Shown here: positions 48,645 through 58,870 of the stretch, piece by piece
Layout: every line of letters starts with the position of its first letter
How positions within the stretch are numbered: the first letter of the stretch is position 1
Assembly (NCBI RefSeq): GCF_000718165.1
Contig: NZ_JOEY01000064.1
Location: 11,597-75,596 of the forward strand
From: Streptomyces fulvoviolaceus
GTDB lineage: Bacteria > Actinomycetota > Actinomycetes > Streptomycetales > Streptomycetaceae
Direction: 5' to 3'
DNA: 64,000 bases
Translations under genes and position numbers: made by a program
The notes under the pieces: model-generated
The model's database searches: none
What the model saw: the letters and a program-made list of their open reading frames with translations, nothing else
Told to the model about the DNA's origin: nothing

Positions 48645-51331
48645 GGGTACCGATCCGCCACATCGCCGGGCACCTGGTCTGGTCGACACACGGCAGCGTG
48701 TGGGCCCTCTACCGACTACACCCGGGCCCTGACGCGCAGGGACGGTCCGAGGAGACCGTCCAGGGCACCTACGTGCCCACCGCGGTTCGCGACGAACAGC
48801 TCGCCAGGATCACACATTTGGTGAGGTCGCTGTCCGGGGCGCCGCGGCTGTTCGGACTGTGCGCACAGGTCGACCCGGGCGAGATCGCCCTGCGGATGAT
48901 CGAGGGAATCGAGCCGTCCGACGAGATGCCGGGCACAGGTCCGCACCCGTGGGTGGAGAACGTCGAGGCGACCCTGGGTCTGCTGGACGGTCAGGAAATG
49001 CATCGCCGAAGCCTGTGGCTGGCGGTGCCGCTGCAGACCGAGACAGCCGGTCTGCAGGTGTCGGCGTCCCTCGGCGCCGCGTGGGCTGAGCTGTCTCCCA
49101 TGCTGGGCATGCGCCCGACGCCGGTGGTCCGGCGCGAGGTGAGCGCCTACCGCGAGCAGGCCTCCCGGGTGGAGGCCGCGCTCGCCGGCGGCATCGCCTT
49201 CCGCCCGGCCCGCCCGGCGGAGACCGTGTGGATGATCCAGCACGCCCTTCACCGCGGCCTTGCCGAGCCGCTGCTGACGGAAGCCGAAACCAGCGAGGTG
49301 TGCGGCGGGCAGATCCGAGACGGTGTGCTGCGCTCCCCCAGCTACGCCGACCTCGGTCAAGTCCGCCTGCAGGAAGGCGGCATCGACCCCGACCTCGACG
49401 ACGTCGACGAGCTCAAGAGCGCGGGCCGGATCACGCGGTCGGGCCGCACGGCCTGGTGGCGGATGAACACCGGCTCGCCGCTGGGGCGGCGCTGGCTGCA
49501 GGTCGAATCCGACGCCGGGGTGGGATACCAGGCGCAGTTGGCGCTGGCCGAGTGCCCGCCCGCGGTCAGCCAGGAGGCCGCCGACCTGTTCGCCCAGCTG
49601 GAAACCCTCGACTTCCCCGTCGACTACACCGTCGACCTCACCCTGGTGCCCGCGGAGAAAGCGCGGGATCAGGTGCGGCGCAAGAAGAACGAACTGATCG
49701 ACCAGGCCGACCAGTACGACGCCCGCCCGACCGGCATGCCGGCCTCGCTGACCGAGGCCGCCCGCGACCTGGGCGAGCTGGATGCCCGCCTCTCACGCAC
49801 CTCGGTGGAGGTCGAGGTGCAGTCGGTGACCGTGCTGACGGTGTGGGGGCCGACCGCCGCCGTCTGCGACGCCCGGGCCCGCGCCCTGGCCGCACTGCTG
49901 TCCGGCGCCGACTACCGGGCGGTGCGCCCGGCCGGCCTGCAGGAGGCCCTGTTCACCCTGGGTCTGCCCGGCACCGTACGGCCGGGTGTGGTGCGGGAGT
50001 TCACCCAGCACCAGGTCAGCGAGGACTGGGCGCTGGGCGGGGCCTTCACCATCGGGGAGGTCGGCGACCCGAACGGCATGTTCCTCGGCATCGACCTGGA
50101 CAGCGGCACCACCCGCCCCGTGATGATCAACGTGGCGGATGCGCCCAAGGTCGACGCGTCCGCCTCCATGGGCATCGTCGGGGATCTAGGGGCGGGCAAA
50201 AGCGTCCTGCAGAAGCTGATCGCGGAGGCGGTGTGGGCGCGCGGCGGCTGCGCGATCTGCATCGACCGCACCCCCGTACGCGAGTGGGCCACCTTCGCCC
50301 GCACCGCAGCCAAGGGCCGCGTCCAGATCATCGACGCCGCCAAGGCCGAGGTGTCCATCGACCCGCTGCGCATGTTCGACGGCCCCGAAGGGCGTCACTA
50401 CGCCCTGTCCTATCTCACCCTGCAGCTCGGTATCGGCCCGATGAGCACCAACGGCGAGGTCCTACACCACGCCGTCGAGCAGGCCGCCGCCCACGCACAG
50501 CCGTCCATGCACCGCGTGCTTCAAGTCCTGGAGGAGATGGCCAGGAGCGAGGTGGGCAAGCGGCAGGACGCGGCCGCCACCTTGGCCGGCCTGGTGCGCG
50601 TGGTGGCCACCAACTCCCTGGCGGCGATGGTGTTCGACCCCACGCTGCCGCCGGTGCAGCTGGACGCCTCCAGCGCCTCCGACATGATCGTGATCACCAC
50701 GGCGGGACTGAAATTGCCGCCGAAGGCGGCGTTCGACAATCCGGAAGTCCTGCACCAGCAGCCGCTGGAGGCCCTGATCGGGCGCGCCGTGCTGTATCTG
50801 ATCGCGGCGATCGCCCGGCAGACCGCGTTCGAGGACCCCGAGCGGTTCACCGCGGTCGTCGCGGACGAGCTGTACTGGCTCACCTCGTCGGCCGAGGGCA
50901 CCGCCCTGATCCACGAGATCCTCCACGACGGCCGCAAACACGGCGCCGGCCTGCTCGCCGCCTCCCACGACGCCGCCGAACTCGGCCCCGACCGCGGCCT
51001 GATGGCCTACCGCGCGCTCGCCCGCACCGCGGACCGTGAACGCGCCCGCCGCGGCCTGGAGTTCGTCGGACTCGACCCGAACGATCCCGACCTGCTGCGG
51101 CTGGTCACCACCGGCCTGTCCCCCGTCGGCCGCAGAGGCCGGGAAGGCGAATTCCTACTCACCTGCCCGCGGCAGAACACCGGCCGCCTCAAGGTCTCCA
51201 TCCCCCGCATCACGCGCATCACAACGTCCATCACCACCACGCCCGGACGCCGTCCGAGCGCTGCCTCGCCTTCAGGGCATGAGCCGCTCGCCGGTGCGAC
51301 CGCGGGAACCCGTCCGAAGGAACACGTCTGA
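48641..51331 (+). CDS. VirB4/ConE-type conjugation ATPase
   Basis: I start at GTG 48641, which overlaps the previous stop; longer frames upstream run through another gene. The 896-residue protein has an N-terminal VirB4-like part and a C-terminal P-loop ATPase: Walker A MGIVGDLGAGKSVLQKL near residue 518, Walker B FTAVVADELYWL near 740, and GLLAASHDAAELG, RRGLEFVGLDPNDPDLLRLV toward the end. It powers assembly or DNA export at the membrane. It is the central gene of the module and argues for a type IV secretion-like rather than the FtsK/TraB-only Streptomyces transfer mode. Confidence 0.88.
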   Translation: MRVPIRHIAGHLVWSTHGSVWALYRLHPGPDAQGRSEETVQGTYVPTAVRDEQLARITHLVRSLSGAPRLFGLCAQVDPGEIALRMIEGIEPSDEMPGTGPHPWVENVEATLGLLDGQEMHRRSLWLAVPLQTETAGLQVSASLGAAWAELSPMLGMRPTPVVRREVSAYREQASRVEAALAGGIAFRPARPAETVWMIQHALHRGLAEPLLTEAETSEVCGGQIRDGVLRSPSYADLGQVRLQEGGIDPDLDDVDELKSAGRITRSGRTAWWRMNTGSPLGRRWLQVESDAGVGYQAQLALAECPPAVSQEAADLFAQLETLDFPVDYTVDLTLVPAEKARDQVRRKKNELIDQADQYDARPTGMPASLTEAARDLGELDARLSRTSVEVEVQSVTVLTVWGPTAAVCDARARALAALLSGADYRAVRPAGLQEALFTLGLPGTVRPGVVREFTQHQVSEDWALGGAFTIGEVGDPNGMFLGIDLDSGTTRPVMINVADAPKVDASASMGIVGDLGAGKSVLQKLIAEAVWARGGCAICIDRTPVREWATFARTAAKGRVQIIDAAKAEVSIDPLRMFDGPEGRHYALSYLTLQLGIGPMSTNGEVLHHAVEQAAAHAQPSMHRVLQVLEEMARSEVGKRQDAAATLAGLVRVVATNSLAAMVFDPTLPPVQLDASSASDMIVITTAGLKLPPKAAFDNPEVLHQQPLEALIGRAVLYLIAAIARQTAFEDPERFTAVVADELYWLTSSAEGTALIHEILHDGRKHGAGLLAASHDAAELGPDRGLMAYRALARTADRERARRGLEFVGLDPNDPDLLRLVTTGLSPVGRRGREGEFLLTCPRQNTGRLKVSIPRITRITTSITTTPGRRPSAASPSGHEPLAGATAGTRPKEHV

Positions 51332-51687
51332 TGACCTCCTCTTCCTGGGACCGCACCAGGCGCCTTGCCGCGGCCGCGAGCGTCCTCACAGTGATCACCG
51401 TCGTGATCGGCGTACTTGTCCTGGCCGTTGGCGTCGGTGTCCCGGAAGCCTGGTGGCCGCACACGGGGTGGGCCTTCGCCGCTGACGCCCGGCCCGCGGA
51501 CTCGGATGCGTGCGGCCTGATCGTGGGCCCGGCCAAGGACTACTGCGAGCACGGCACCACGACAACTGCCTCCGCCGAGCAGCGGAGCGTGGCCGGTGCG
51601 GCGTGGCGGCTGGTGCCGGCAGGTGCGGGCCTGGCCGCCCTCGTGGTGTGGCGGCGCCGCAGCGCACCTGGACGAGGGCGGCGCTGA
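51331..51687 (+). CDS. small membrane protein with C-x-GPAK-YCE motif
   Basis: The 118-residue protein has a first helix (AAAASVLTVITVVIGVLVLA), an outer loop containing ACGLIVGPAKDYCEHG, and a second helix (LVPAGAGLAALVVW). The cysteine motif recurs twice in the next gene, so the two proteins may share a domain or pair through disulfides. No named family is recognised. Its start overlaps the VirB4 stop by one base. Confidence 0.6.
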   Translation: MTSSSWDRTRRLAAAASVLTVITVVIGVLVLAVGVGVPEAWWPHTGWAFAADARPADSDACGLIVGPAKDYCEHGTTTTASAEQRSVAGAAWRLVPAGAGLAALVVWRRRSAPGRGRR

Positions 51688-51688
51688 C

Positions 51689-54490
51689 ATGGTGCGTCCA
51701 GACCGCGCAACCCTCCGCTCGGCCGGCTTCGTCGTGCTGCTCACCGGTGTGTTCCTCCTGGTGAACAGCCAGGTCGTGTACGCGGCGAGCAGCAGCAGCG
51801 AGACCGGAGACCTCCTTGCCCCGCTCAACATCACCTCCTCCGAGGGGGTGCCGATCAATGGGTACGAGCTGAACGCCGAGGGCGGCTCCATCGTCAGCTT
51901 CAAGACTCAGTCCCTCGCGTTCGCCCTGTCCGGCCTGTTCGCCCTCATCCGGATCCTGGTCGGGTTGGGAGGCTGGGGGGTCGAGGTCGCCTTCCGGTTC
52001 CCCCTGCTGAAGATCCTCATCAAGCCCGCGCAGAAGGTCGCCGACTCCTACAACCACGTGGTCGTCGACACCCTCGGGCTGAAGGGGCTGCTGCTGGCCT
52101 GGGCGTTCGTCTTCGCCGGATTCATGATCGTGCGTGGCCGTCTCGGCCGTGGCCTGGGCGAAATCTTCCTCACCCTGCTGATCGCCGCATTCGCCGCGTC
52201 CACCTTCGTGCGCCCGGACTACCTCCTCGCCCAGGACGGCCCGCTGGGGCAGACCCAGCAGGTAGCCGCCGAGGTCGCCCAGCAGTCCGTCAACTCCTAC
52301 GACTGGGGCGGCAAACTCGCCAGCCAGGACCCGTGCGCCGGAATGGCAGGCAACGCCGAACTCAAGTGCCTTCAGCGGGAGGACGAAGCCCCCGTCGACT
52401 CAACCGACCTGGCCCGCCCGCTGCAGGACTCCATCACCAACGCGCTGATCGTCAAGCCCTTCATGCTGCTGGAGTACGGGCGCATCCTCGACCCCGCCAA
52501 GGCCTCCGACCGCAAGGCCTACGCCGTCCACCTGAAATGGGTCTCCGGCGGATATAAAGCCGTCACCAGCGACGGGGACGCCAACTGCGATGCACTCGCC
52601 AAACCGGCCCGGAAGTACTGCGAAGAGCAGAACAAAAAGGAGGACGCCTGCAGCCTGCTGCGCGGGCCGGCCAAAGAGTACTGCGAGAGTAGCGCCGACG
52701 ACGCCCCCGGCACTCTGCCGGAGCTGACGCCCGGGGGCGAGCTCCTGGACGCCTCCAACGCGATCGTCAGCGACGAGGACCAGGAGTTCGCCGCCTTCCT
52801 GGCCGACATGAAGAAAGCCGGGGACGTCGGCAAGGCCTGCGCTGCCTACGCGGAAGAACCCACCTGGTGGCGGGTCGGCGGCGCGGTCCTGCTGCTGATC
52901 GCCGCCCTGTTCATCTGCGGCATGCTGCTGTCCAGCGCGATCGTGCTGCTGGGCACCCAGGGCATCTGCGCGGCGGCAGCGGCCGGAGGCGGGGTCGCCT
53001 TCATCGTGGGCATGCTGCCCGGCCCTGCTCGCCAGTCGGTGTGGAAGTGGTTGTCGATCTGGGGCATCGCGATGCTCGCCATGGTCGGCGTCTGCGCGTT
53101 CGTGCCCTTCTTCGGCATCGCCGTGGACGCCACCATCGCCAACGGCCCCGAGCTGATGGTCGAACGGATCCTGCTGATCGACGTCCTCGCCATCGCCGGC
53201 GCGGCCGGGCATCGCCGCCTGCTGACCGGGATCACCTCGTTCGGCCATCGCATGGCCATGCGGATGCGATACGCCAAGGTCGGTGGCACCCACATGCCCG
53301 GCGACACCTCCGAGCTCGGCGCCGCACTCGCGATGAACTCCCCTGTCGCGATGGGAGGTTACGGCGCAGGCCTGCGTGCCTTCACGGGCGGTGGTGGCGG
53401 CAGGTACGGGATGCTGGGCACCCGCCAGCGGCTGATGGGCGCGCTCGGCTCCCTATTCGACGGCGCGGGTATGCCGGTGGACACCGGCAGGATGTTCGCC
53501 GATGCCACCGCCGAGGCCGGACGTGGTCTCGCTCCGCTCACCGCGGCCGTGGCCGTGAGCGGACTGGGCGCCCGGCTCGGCGGGAAGGGCGCACACTGGC
53601 TGCTGATCGGCCGCCGCCCCGACAAGGAGCAGCTGGCCAAGTGGCGCAAGCCCACCGCCGAAGGCGACCCGGACACCGGCGGCCCCTGGGACGGCGGCGA
53701 CGGTTCAGGCGGCACGGGACCGCGCCAGCCCGGGGGCCCGCCCGACCGCTACCGCAACGCAGAGGGGCAGGTCGTCGACCGTGACACCGGCCTGGTGCTG
53801 CACGACCAGAACACCGACCGCACGCTGCTGTCGACGCGCGCCCACAACCGGCTGGTGCGTTTCCGCGGCTACCGCATCCTGAACCGCGGGGGCCGGACCG
53901 CGTACGGGGCGACGGCCGGTTTTCCGGCCAACGTCCGCCGGGCCCGGCAGGGCGGATCTCGCTACTCCCAGGACGCCCGCCAGCAGGTGCGGGTGTGGGG
54001 CAACACGGTTCGCGAGGACGGGCGGGCCTGGGGCGACACGGGCCGTCATGTGTCCCGTGTCCTGCGGGAGCACACCGACGACAGCGGCGGGACGGGCCCC
54101 TTCACCAGCCGTCGTCTGCCCACCTCCACCGCAGCGCCCGGCACCGCGCGTACCGCAAGTGCGACACGGCCGAGCGGTTCCGCAGCCAGAGCAACGGCCG
54201 CTCGCGCCGCCGACGGCACCCCGCCTGCATCCTCTGGCGCTTCCCGCGCCTCGGGCTCAACCGACGCATTCCAGCGGCTGCTCAACGATCCCGCCGAACT
54301 CCGGCGACAGACCCTCGCGAACGTCGCGCGGGTGGACCCCGACTTGGCGCGCGCCATGCGAGGGAGTTCCGCCCGGCCTGCGGCCAGCGGTGCGCCGGAG
54401 CAGACGCCGGAGCAGATACGGCAGGCCCAAGCGTTGCGGGCGATGCGGGCGCGCTGGCAGAGCGAGGACCAGGCCGGTGAGGACGGATGA
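51689..54490 (+). CDS. polytopic VirB6/TrbL-like transfer protein
   Basis: The 933-residue protein begins with a signal-like helix (GFVVLLTGVFLLVNSQVVYA), then several membrane segments to about residue 170 and again at 395-500. A periplasm-like domain lies between them with CDALAKPARKYCEE and ACSLLRGPAKEYCES. The C-terminal 350 residues are polar, Gly/Arg/Ala-rich and probably cytoplasmic. A large multi-spanning protein followed by a cell-wall hydrolase gene is the VirB6-like position in Gram-positive conjugation operons. ATG 51689 lies one base after the previous stop. Confidence 0.78.
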   Translation: MVRPDRATLRSAGFVVLLTGVFLLVNSQVVYAASSSSETGDLLAPLNITSSEGVPINGYELNAEGGSIVSFKTQSLAFALSGLFALIRILVGLGGWGVEVAFRFPLLKILIKPAQKVADSYNHVVVDTLGLKGLLLAWAFVFAGFMIVRGRLGRGLGEIFLTLLIAAFAASTFVRPDYLLAQDGPLGQTQQVAAEVAQQSVNSYDWGGKLASQDPCAGMAGNAELKCLQREDEAPVDSTDLARPLQDSITNALIVKPFMLLEYGRILDPAKASDRKAYAVHLKWVSGGYKAVTSDGDANCDALAKPARKYCEEQNKKEDACSLLRGPAKEYCESSADDAPGTLPELTPGGELLDASNAIVSDEDQEFAAFLADMKKAGDVGKACAAYAEEPTWWRVGGAVLLLIAALFICGMLLSSAIVLLGTQGICAAAAAGGGVAFIVGMLPGPARQSVWKWLSIWGIAMLAMVGVCAFVPFFGIAVDATIANGPELMVERILLIDVLAIAGAAGHRRLLTGITSFGHRMAMRMRYAKVGGTHMPGDTSELGAALAMNSPVAMGGYGAGLRAFTGGGGGRYGMLGTRQRLMGALGSLFDGAGMPVDTGRMFADATAEAGRGLAPLTAAVAVSGLGARLGGKGAHWLLIGRRPDKEQLAKWRKPTAEGDPDTGGPWDGGDGSGGTGPRQPGGPPDRYRNAEGQVVDRDTGLVLHDQNTDRTLLSTRAHNRLVRFRGYRILNRGGRTAYGATAGFPANVRRARQGGSRYSQDARQQVRVWGNTVREDGRAWGDTGRHVSRVLREHTDDSGGTGPFTSRRLPTSTAAPGTARTASATRPSGSAARATAARAADGTPPASSGASRASGSTDAFQRLLNDPAELRRQTLANVARVDPDLARAMRGSSARPAASGAPEQTPEQIRQAQALRAMRARWQSEDQAGEDG

Positions 54491-55638
54491 GGCCGTCCCG
54501 ACGCCGTATCGGGCGGTGGGGGTGCGTGGTGGTGCTGTTGCTGTTCGCCGCCGTGTGCTGTGCCGCACCGGTAGGGAACGCGATCAGCGCCTATGTCGCG
54601 CTGAAGACGGGCGCCCAGGACGACGGCGGGATCGCCGAGGGCGGCAGTGCCGCGGACATCCCGCCGCGGATGCTGACCGCGTACAAGAAGGCCGTCCAGC
54701 AGGTCGGAAAGCATGTCCCGAAGTGCCAGGGCATGCGCTGGCCGATCCTCGCCGGGATCGCCAAGGCCGAGTCCAACCACGCCATCGGCCGGAACATCGC
54801 CGCAGGCGGAGACATCCGCCCCAAGATCTACGGAGTGCTCCTCAACGGCTCCGGCGCCGGCGGCAACACCACCGCCTTCGCCGACACCGACAACGGCACA
54901 TGGGACGGCACCTCTCAGGGCGAGCGCGCCGTCGGCCCCTTCCAGTTCCTGCCCTCCACGTGGGAAGGCGTCGGAAAGGACGCGAACGGCGACAGGATCG
55001 CCGACCCGCACAACGCCGACGATGCAGCGCTCGGCGCCGCAATCTACCTGTGCGGCGAGGGCCGTGACCTGACCGAGCGCACCCAGTTGAAGGCCGCGAT
55101 CTGGCAGTACAACCAGTCCAGTGAGTACGTCGCCAACGTGCTCGGGTGGATCGACCAGTACACGGCGGCTGCCAAGGACCCCGATCTGAAGAACGTGTCC
55201 GGGAAGGTCCGTACCGTCATCGAGGCGGCCCTCTCCCAGCGGGGTGTCCGGTACTCGTGGGGCGGCGGCAACGCCAGCGGCAAGTCGTATGGGATCTGCT
55301 GCTCGCCAGGCGGTTCGAGCGGCACGAACACCAAGGGCTTCGACTGCTCGGGCCTGACCGTGTACGCCTACGCGAAGGCCGGTATCAGCCTGCCGCGCGT
55401 CGCGGCCTCCCAGGCCGGAGTCGGCCAGCGGATCCCCGCCAGCCTCGGCACCCGTGCGCTTAAGCCCGGCGACCTCGTCTTCTACGCCACCGCTCCCGGC
55501 CGCGATTCCACGATCTACCACGTCGGCATCTACGTCGGCAGCGGACAGATGGTCAACGCCCCCCGCCCGGGGACCGTGGTGCGCCTGGACGCCGTCAACA
55601 CGATGTCCGGCTTTGCGGGGGGAGCTCGGCTGCTGTGA
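54487..55638 (+). CDS. two-domain cell-wall hydrolase: lytic transglycosylase plus NlpC/P60
   Basis: An N-terminal helix (GCVVVLLLFAAVCCAAPVG) anchors or exports the protein. Residues ~60-230 form a transglycosylase domain with the catalytic glutamate E95 (AGIAKAESNHAIG) and AVGPFQFLPSTWEG. Residues ~245-383 form an NlpC/P60 domain with the cysteine near 286 (GFDCSGLTVYAYAKAG) and histidine near 344 (IYHVGIYVGSGQMVNAP). It would open the peptidoglycan for the transfer channel, like VirB1 of Gram-positive elements. Both domains appear complete. Confidence 0.9.
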   Translation: MRPSRRRIGRWGCVVVLLLFAAVCCAAPVGNAISAYVALKTGAQDDGGIAEGGSAADIPPRMLTAYKKAVQQVGKHVPKCQGMRWPILAGIAKAESNHAIGRNIAAGGDIRPKIYGVLLNGSGAGGNTTAFADTDNGTWDGTSQGERAVGPFQFLPSTWEGVGKDANGDRIADPHNADDAALGAAIYLCGEGRDLTERTQLKAAIWQYNQSSEYVANVLGWIDQYTAAAKDPDLKNVSGKVRTVIEAALSQRGVRYSWGGGNASGKSYGICCSPGGSSGTNTKGFDCSGLTVYAYAKAGISLPRVAASQAGVGQRIPASLGTRALKPGDLVFYATAPGRDSTIYHVGIYVGSGQMVNAPRPGTVVRLDAVNTMSGFAGGARLL

Positions 55639-56270
55639 CCACCACCCCGGCGCGCTCCCCGCGTCTACTGTTGCTAAGCACCGTCATGTTCGCCATCTTC
55701 GGTGTCGCCTTGCTGGGCATGCCACACGGCCAGGAGCCACCGGCCCCCGAGTCGTCGACCGCGATCGCGGATCTGTCGCCTGCGGCATCAGCGCCTCCCG
55801 CCGACAAGCCGACCGCCGACCTCGCCTCCGCGACACCCGCGGCATCGACACCTTCGGTCCTTGAGTCCGCTGTGCCGCCGCATGGCGAGGGCGTGGCCGG
55901 CGACCGGGCTGTCCAGAGCTCACTGGAGGCGGCGTGGCCCGCCGACCTTCCCTCCGACGACGAGCGGGAGTTGCGAGCCGCCGGGCGCACGTTGCTGCGC
56001 GCGGACGCCACTGGAGCCGGCCGCGCCAAGTGGCCAGCCGTCTTCCCCGACGCGGACCGGGCGGTGGCCCCGGCGTTCGCCACAGCTCGCTTCCGCATCC
56101 AGGCCGCGATCGCCCGCCAAGAGGGCAGCCCGAACAGGGCCGTGGTCCATCTGGTGTGGGCCGGCATGGACCGCGGCGGCACCTTCACCGACCTCCGCAT
56201 CACCGACTGGTACTTCACCCGCACGATCAAGAAGGGAGCAGCGACGTGGACTCCGCAGCCCCGTACCTGA
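55635..56270 (+). CDS. membrane-anchored hypothetical protein of the transfer operon
   Basis: The 211-residue product has an N-terminal helix (LLLLSTVMFAIFGVALLGMP), a Pro/Ala/Ser-rich spacer to about residue 95 and an outer domain (AVAPAFATARFRIQAAIARQ, RAVVHLVWAGMDRGGTFTDL, RITDWYFTRTIKKG). The strand-rich end resembles the extracytoplasmic domains of channel proteins but no family is certain. It overlaps the hydrolase gene by four bases and the coupling protein gene by 25. Confidence 0.6.
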   Translation: MTTTPARSPRLLLLSTVMFAIFGVALLGMPHGQEPPAPESSTAIADLSPAASAPPADKPTADLASATPAASTPSVLESAVPPHGEGVAGDRAVQSSLEAAWPADLPSDDERELRAAGRTLLRADATGAGRAKWPAVFPDADRAVAPAFATARFRIQAAIARQEGSPNRAVVHLVWAGMDRGGTFTDLRITDWYFTRTIKKGAATWTPQPRT

Positions 56271-58870
56271 CCGACCGGGCCGATGAGACAGCGGCTGGTC
56301 AGGTCCTCAGCCTGCTCACCAGCCTGGTCACCGCCGCCGATTGGCTCTACGACCACTGGTACCTGCTCGCCCTAGCCATCGCTGCGTGCTGGGGCGTGGC
56401 CGAGATGGTGGTACGCCGACTCGCAGCACGCGCCTCCGCCGAACGGATGGCCCTCGAGCTCGTCCCCAACCGGCACTTCGCCCCAAGCCTGGAGGAAATC
56501 TTCCGCCGCGGCGTCCAACTCGCCCGCGCCTCCACGGCCATGCCCTGGTGGGCGCCCCGCCGATCGAAAGCGGTCCAGATCCGGCTGCGCGCCGACGGCT
56601 CCAGCCCGCTGCGCTACCGCATCGAAGGCCCCGCGGGCGGTGAACGGCTGCTGTCCATCACCCCGCTCGGGCCGGACGTCACCGTCAACCGGGCGAGGCC
56701 GATCGTCGACGAGCCCCGGACGCACACCGTGCGGGCTGAATTCATCCTGCGCGGCAAGCCCACTGCCCCGCTGCGCGAGGTGCCGCTCACCCCCGACCCG
56801 CTCCAGCCGCTCGTCGACGCCATCGCCGACCTACGCGCCGAGCTCGGCGACCTCGCCGAGATACGGCTCGACATCCAGCGCGCCCCGAAGTGGGCGCTGC
56901 GGGCCCGCCGCCTGCAGCTGATGAGCGCCGCACGCCGATCCGAACGCCGGGAGGCCCAGCGATCCGCGCGCTGGCTGCGGCAGGACGCCAGCGGCATCGA
57001 GGACTCGATGGGCTGGCAGCTGCAGCAGCTCCTCAGTGACAAACCCGGCGCGGGATCCGGACGGCGGCTCGTGATGCCGCCGGTTCCCCGCCGGGTCGAG
57101 CCGGCCGAAGCGCTGGGCAAGCTCGCCGACGACGACCACCTGGTCCGGGTGCAGCTGCTCGTGATGTGCGCCTCGAACACCGAGGGCCGCTCCCAGGCCC
57201 GGCTCGCCCAACTCCAGGCCGCGTTCGACGTGTTCGGCGGCCGCTCCCGGTGGGCCATGCGCGGATGGCGGCTGGGCCCGTGGCGGATCGGCGCCGACCA
57301 CTGGCCCACCCGGCACGGCTTCGAACGCCGCTGGAATCTGGGGCAGTGCCAGCCGCCGCGCGCAAACTGGGTCCGGCTGGAGGAACTGACCGGCCTGCTC
57401 AAACCCCCCACCGTGCACTGCCGCCTGCCGGTGCTCCCCGGGGACCTACCGACCTTCGCCTTCGGCGAGCCCGAGTTGCTGCTGCAGGGCATCTACCGGG
57501 GCCCGGACGGCAGGAAGCGTCTGGTCGCCACCCACGCCGCCGAGACCCTCTTCGAGGTCGGGGTCGGCAAGGCCGGCGGCGGCAAGACGGAGCGCGCTCT
57601 GGCGCAGGCGATCGGCTGGGCACACGCCGGCGGAGGGCTGGTCTTCGTCGACCCGCACCGCGACTCGTGGCCGCGGGCCACCACCTTCCTCGCGCACGAG
57701 TCCCTGATGCCGCGGATCGCGCTGATCGATCTCAACGGCCTCGGTCCCCACCCGCGGATCAGTTCGTGGAATCCGCTCGGTATGCACCAGGGCCAGGCGG
57801 CGCACGAGGTCGTCGAGGCGATCGCCGACGCCTACGCCTCCACGCTGGCCTGGGACGACGCGACCGCCCCGCGTGCGCTCACCATCCTCACCGCCGCGCT
57901 CACTCTCCTGGTCGCCATCAACGAGACGGCCTGCCAGGCCGGCCGGCCCGAGGACCAGGCCACGATCTTCCACGTACGGGCCCTGCTCACCGACGCCGCG
58001 TTCCGCAAGGCAGCGCTCACCGCGGTGGCGGGCCGGCTGGATGAGGAGACCCGCTCCTGGTGGCAGGTGGTGTTCCCGACCCTGCCACCCGACGCGTTCG
58101 CCGTGATCCTCAACCCGATCGCCCGCCTGGCCGCCAACCCCATCACCCGCGCCTTCCTCGGCCAGCCCATCGGCGTCTACAACATCCGCGCCGCGATGGA
58201 CTCCAAGATGATCGTGTGGGTGTGTCCGGGCGGCAACGGACCCACCCACCGCCTCCTGACCGCGCTGCTGGCCCGCGATCTGCTGCGGGCCGCTCGCTCC
58301 CGGCGCGACACCCCGGAGGAGAAACGGGTGGCGTTCCGCCCGTACTTCGACGAGCTGATCACGCTGACCGGCGCGGCCCCGGAAACCATCGCCGCGATGT
58401 TCGAGGATCTCCGCAAGTACCGGTGCCACGTCCACGGCATGACCCAGCTGCTGTCCCGCCTGCCCACACCGGTACGCCTGTCCCTGGTGCAGAACGCCTC
58501 CACGCTGGCCACCACCGCCGGTTCGAAAACGGCGATCGCGCCCATCACCGCGGAGTGGGGCGACGACCCCAGCCCCGAACGGGTCGCCACCATGGAGCGG
58601 TTCGAGCACTACGTCTCCCTGAGCGTGCACGGGCGCCGCATCGGGCCCATCCAGCTGCGCGGCCCTCATCTCGACGACATCTTCGCCGCCCAGGCCCGCC
58701 CACAGCAGGTCTCCGACCTGGAGCGCGCCGCCGGCGCCAACGCCGGTGCACTCCCGCTGGATGAGCTCACCGACCGCGCCGCCCAACAGCTCGGCCGCGT
58801 CACCGCGTTCCTCGCCGCGCACTCCCCCGCCGGCGACGCTCCTGTACGTCTGCCGAAGGAGTACTCATGA
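56246..58870 (+). CDS. VirD4/TraG-type coupling ATPase
   Basis: GTG 56246 follows AAGGGAGCAG; upstream frame sequence belongs to other genes. The 874-residue protein has an N-terminal membrane segment (HWYLLALAIAACWGVAEMVV), then a mixed domain, then the RecA-like ATPase: Walker A VGVGKAGGGKTERAL near residue 440, LVFVDPHRDSWPRATTFLAH after it, and Walker B FRPYFDELITLTG near 700, followed by GMTQLLSRLPTPVRLSLVQN. It should bring the DNA substrate to the channel. Its stop overlaps the next start (ATGA). Confidence 0.85.
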   Translation: MDSAAPYLTDRADETAAGQVLSLLTSLVTAADWLYDHWYLLALAIAACWGVAEMVVRRLAARASAERMALELVPNRHFAPSLEEIFRRGVQLARASTAMPWWAPRRSKAVQIRLRADGSSPLRYRIEGPAGGERLLSITPLGPDVTVNRARPIVDEPRTHTVRAEFILRGKPTAPLREVPLTPDPLQPLVDAIADLRAELGDLAEIRLDIQRAPKWALRARRLQLMSAARRSERREAQRSARWLRQDASGIEDSMGWQLQQLLSDKPGAGSGRRLVMPPVPRRVEPAEALGKLADDDHLVRVQLLVMCASNTEGRSQARLAQLQAAFDVFGGRSRWAMRGWRLGPWRIGADHWPTRHGFERRWNLGQCQPPRANWVRLEELTGLLKPPTVHCRLPVLPGDLPTFAFGEPELLLQGIYRGPDGRKRLVATHAAETLFEVGVGKAGGGKTERALAQAIGWAHAGGGLVFVDPHRDSWPRATTFLAHESLMPRIALIDLNGLGPHPRISSWNPLGMHQGQAAHEVVEAIADAYASTLAWDDATAPRALTILTAALTLLVAINETACQAGRPEDQATIFHVRALLTDAAFRKAALTAVAGRLDEETRSWWQVVFPTLPPDAFAVILNPIARLAANPITRAFLGQPIGVYNIRAAMDSKMIVWVCPGGNGPTHRLLTALLARDLLRAARSRRDTPEEKRVAFRPYFDELITLTGAAPETIAAMFEDLRKYRCHVHGMTQLLSRLPTPVRLSLVQNASTLATTAGSKTAIAPITAEWGDDPSPERVATMERFEHYVSLSVHGRRIGPIQLRGPHLDDIFAAQARPQQVSDLERAAGANAGALPLDELTDRAAQQLGRVTAFLAAHSPAGDAPVRLPKEYS

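Noticed and set aside
49228..51039. 603-codon alternative frame inside the VirB4-type gene
   Set aside because: Arg/Pro/Gly-rich shadow of the ATPase gene, without motifs.
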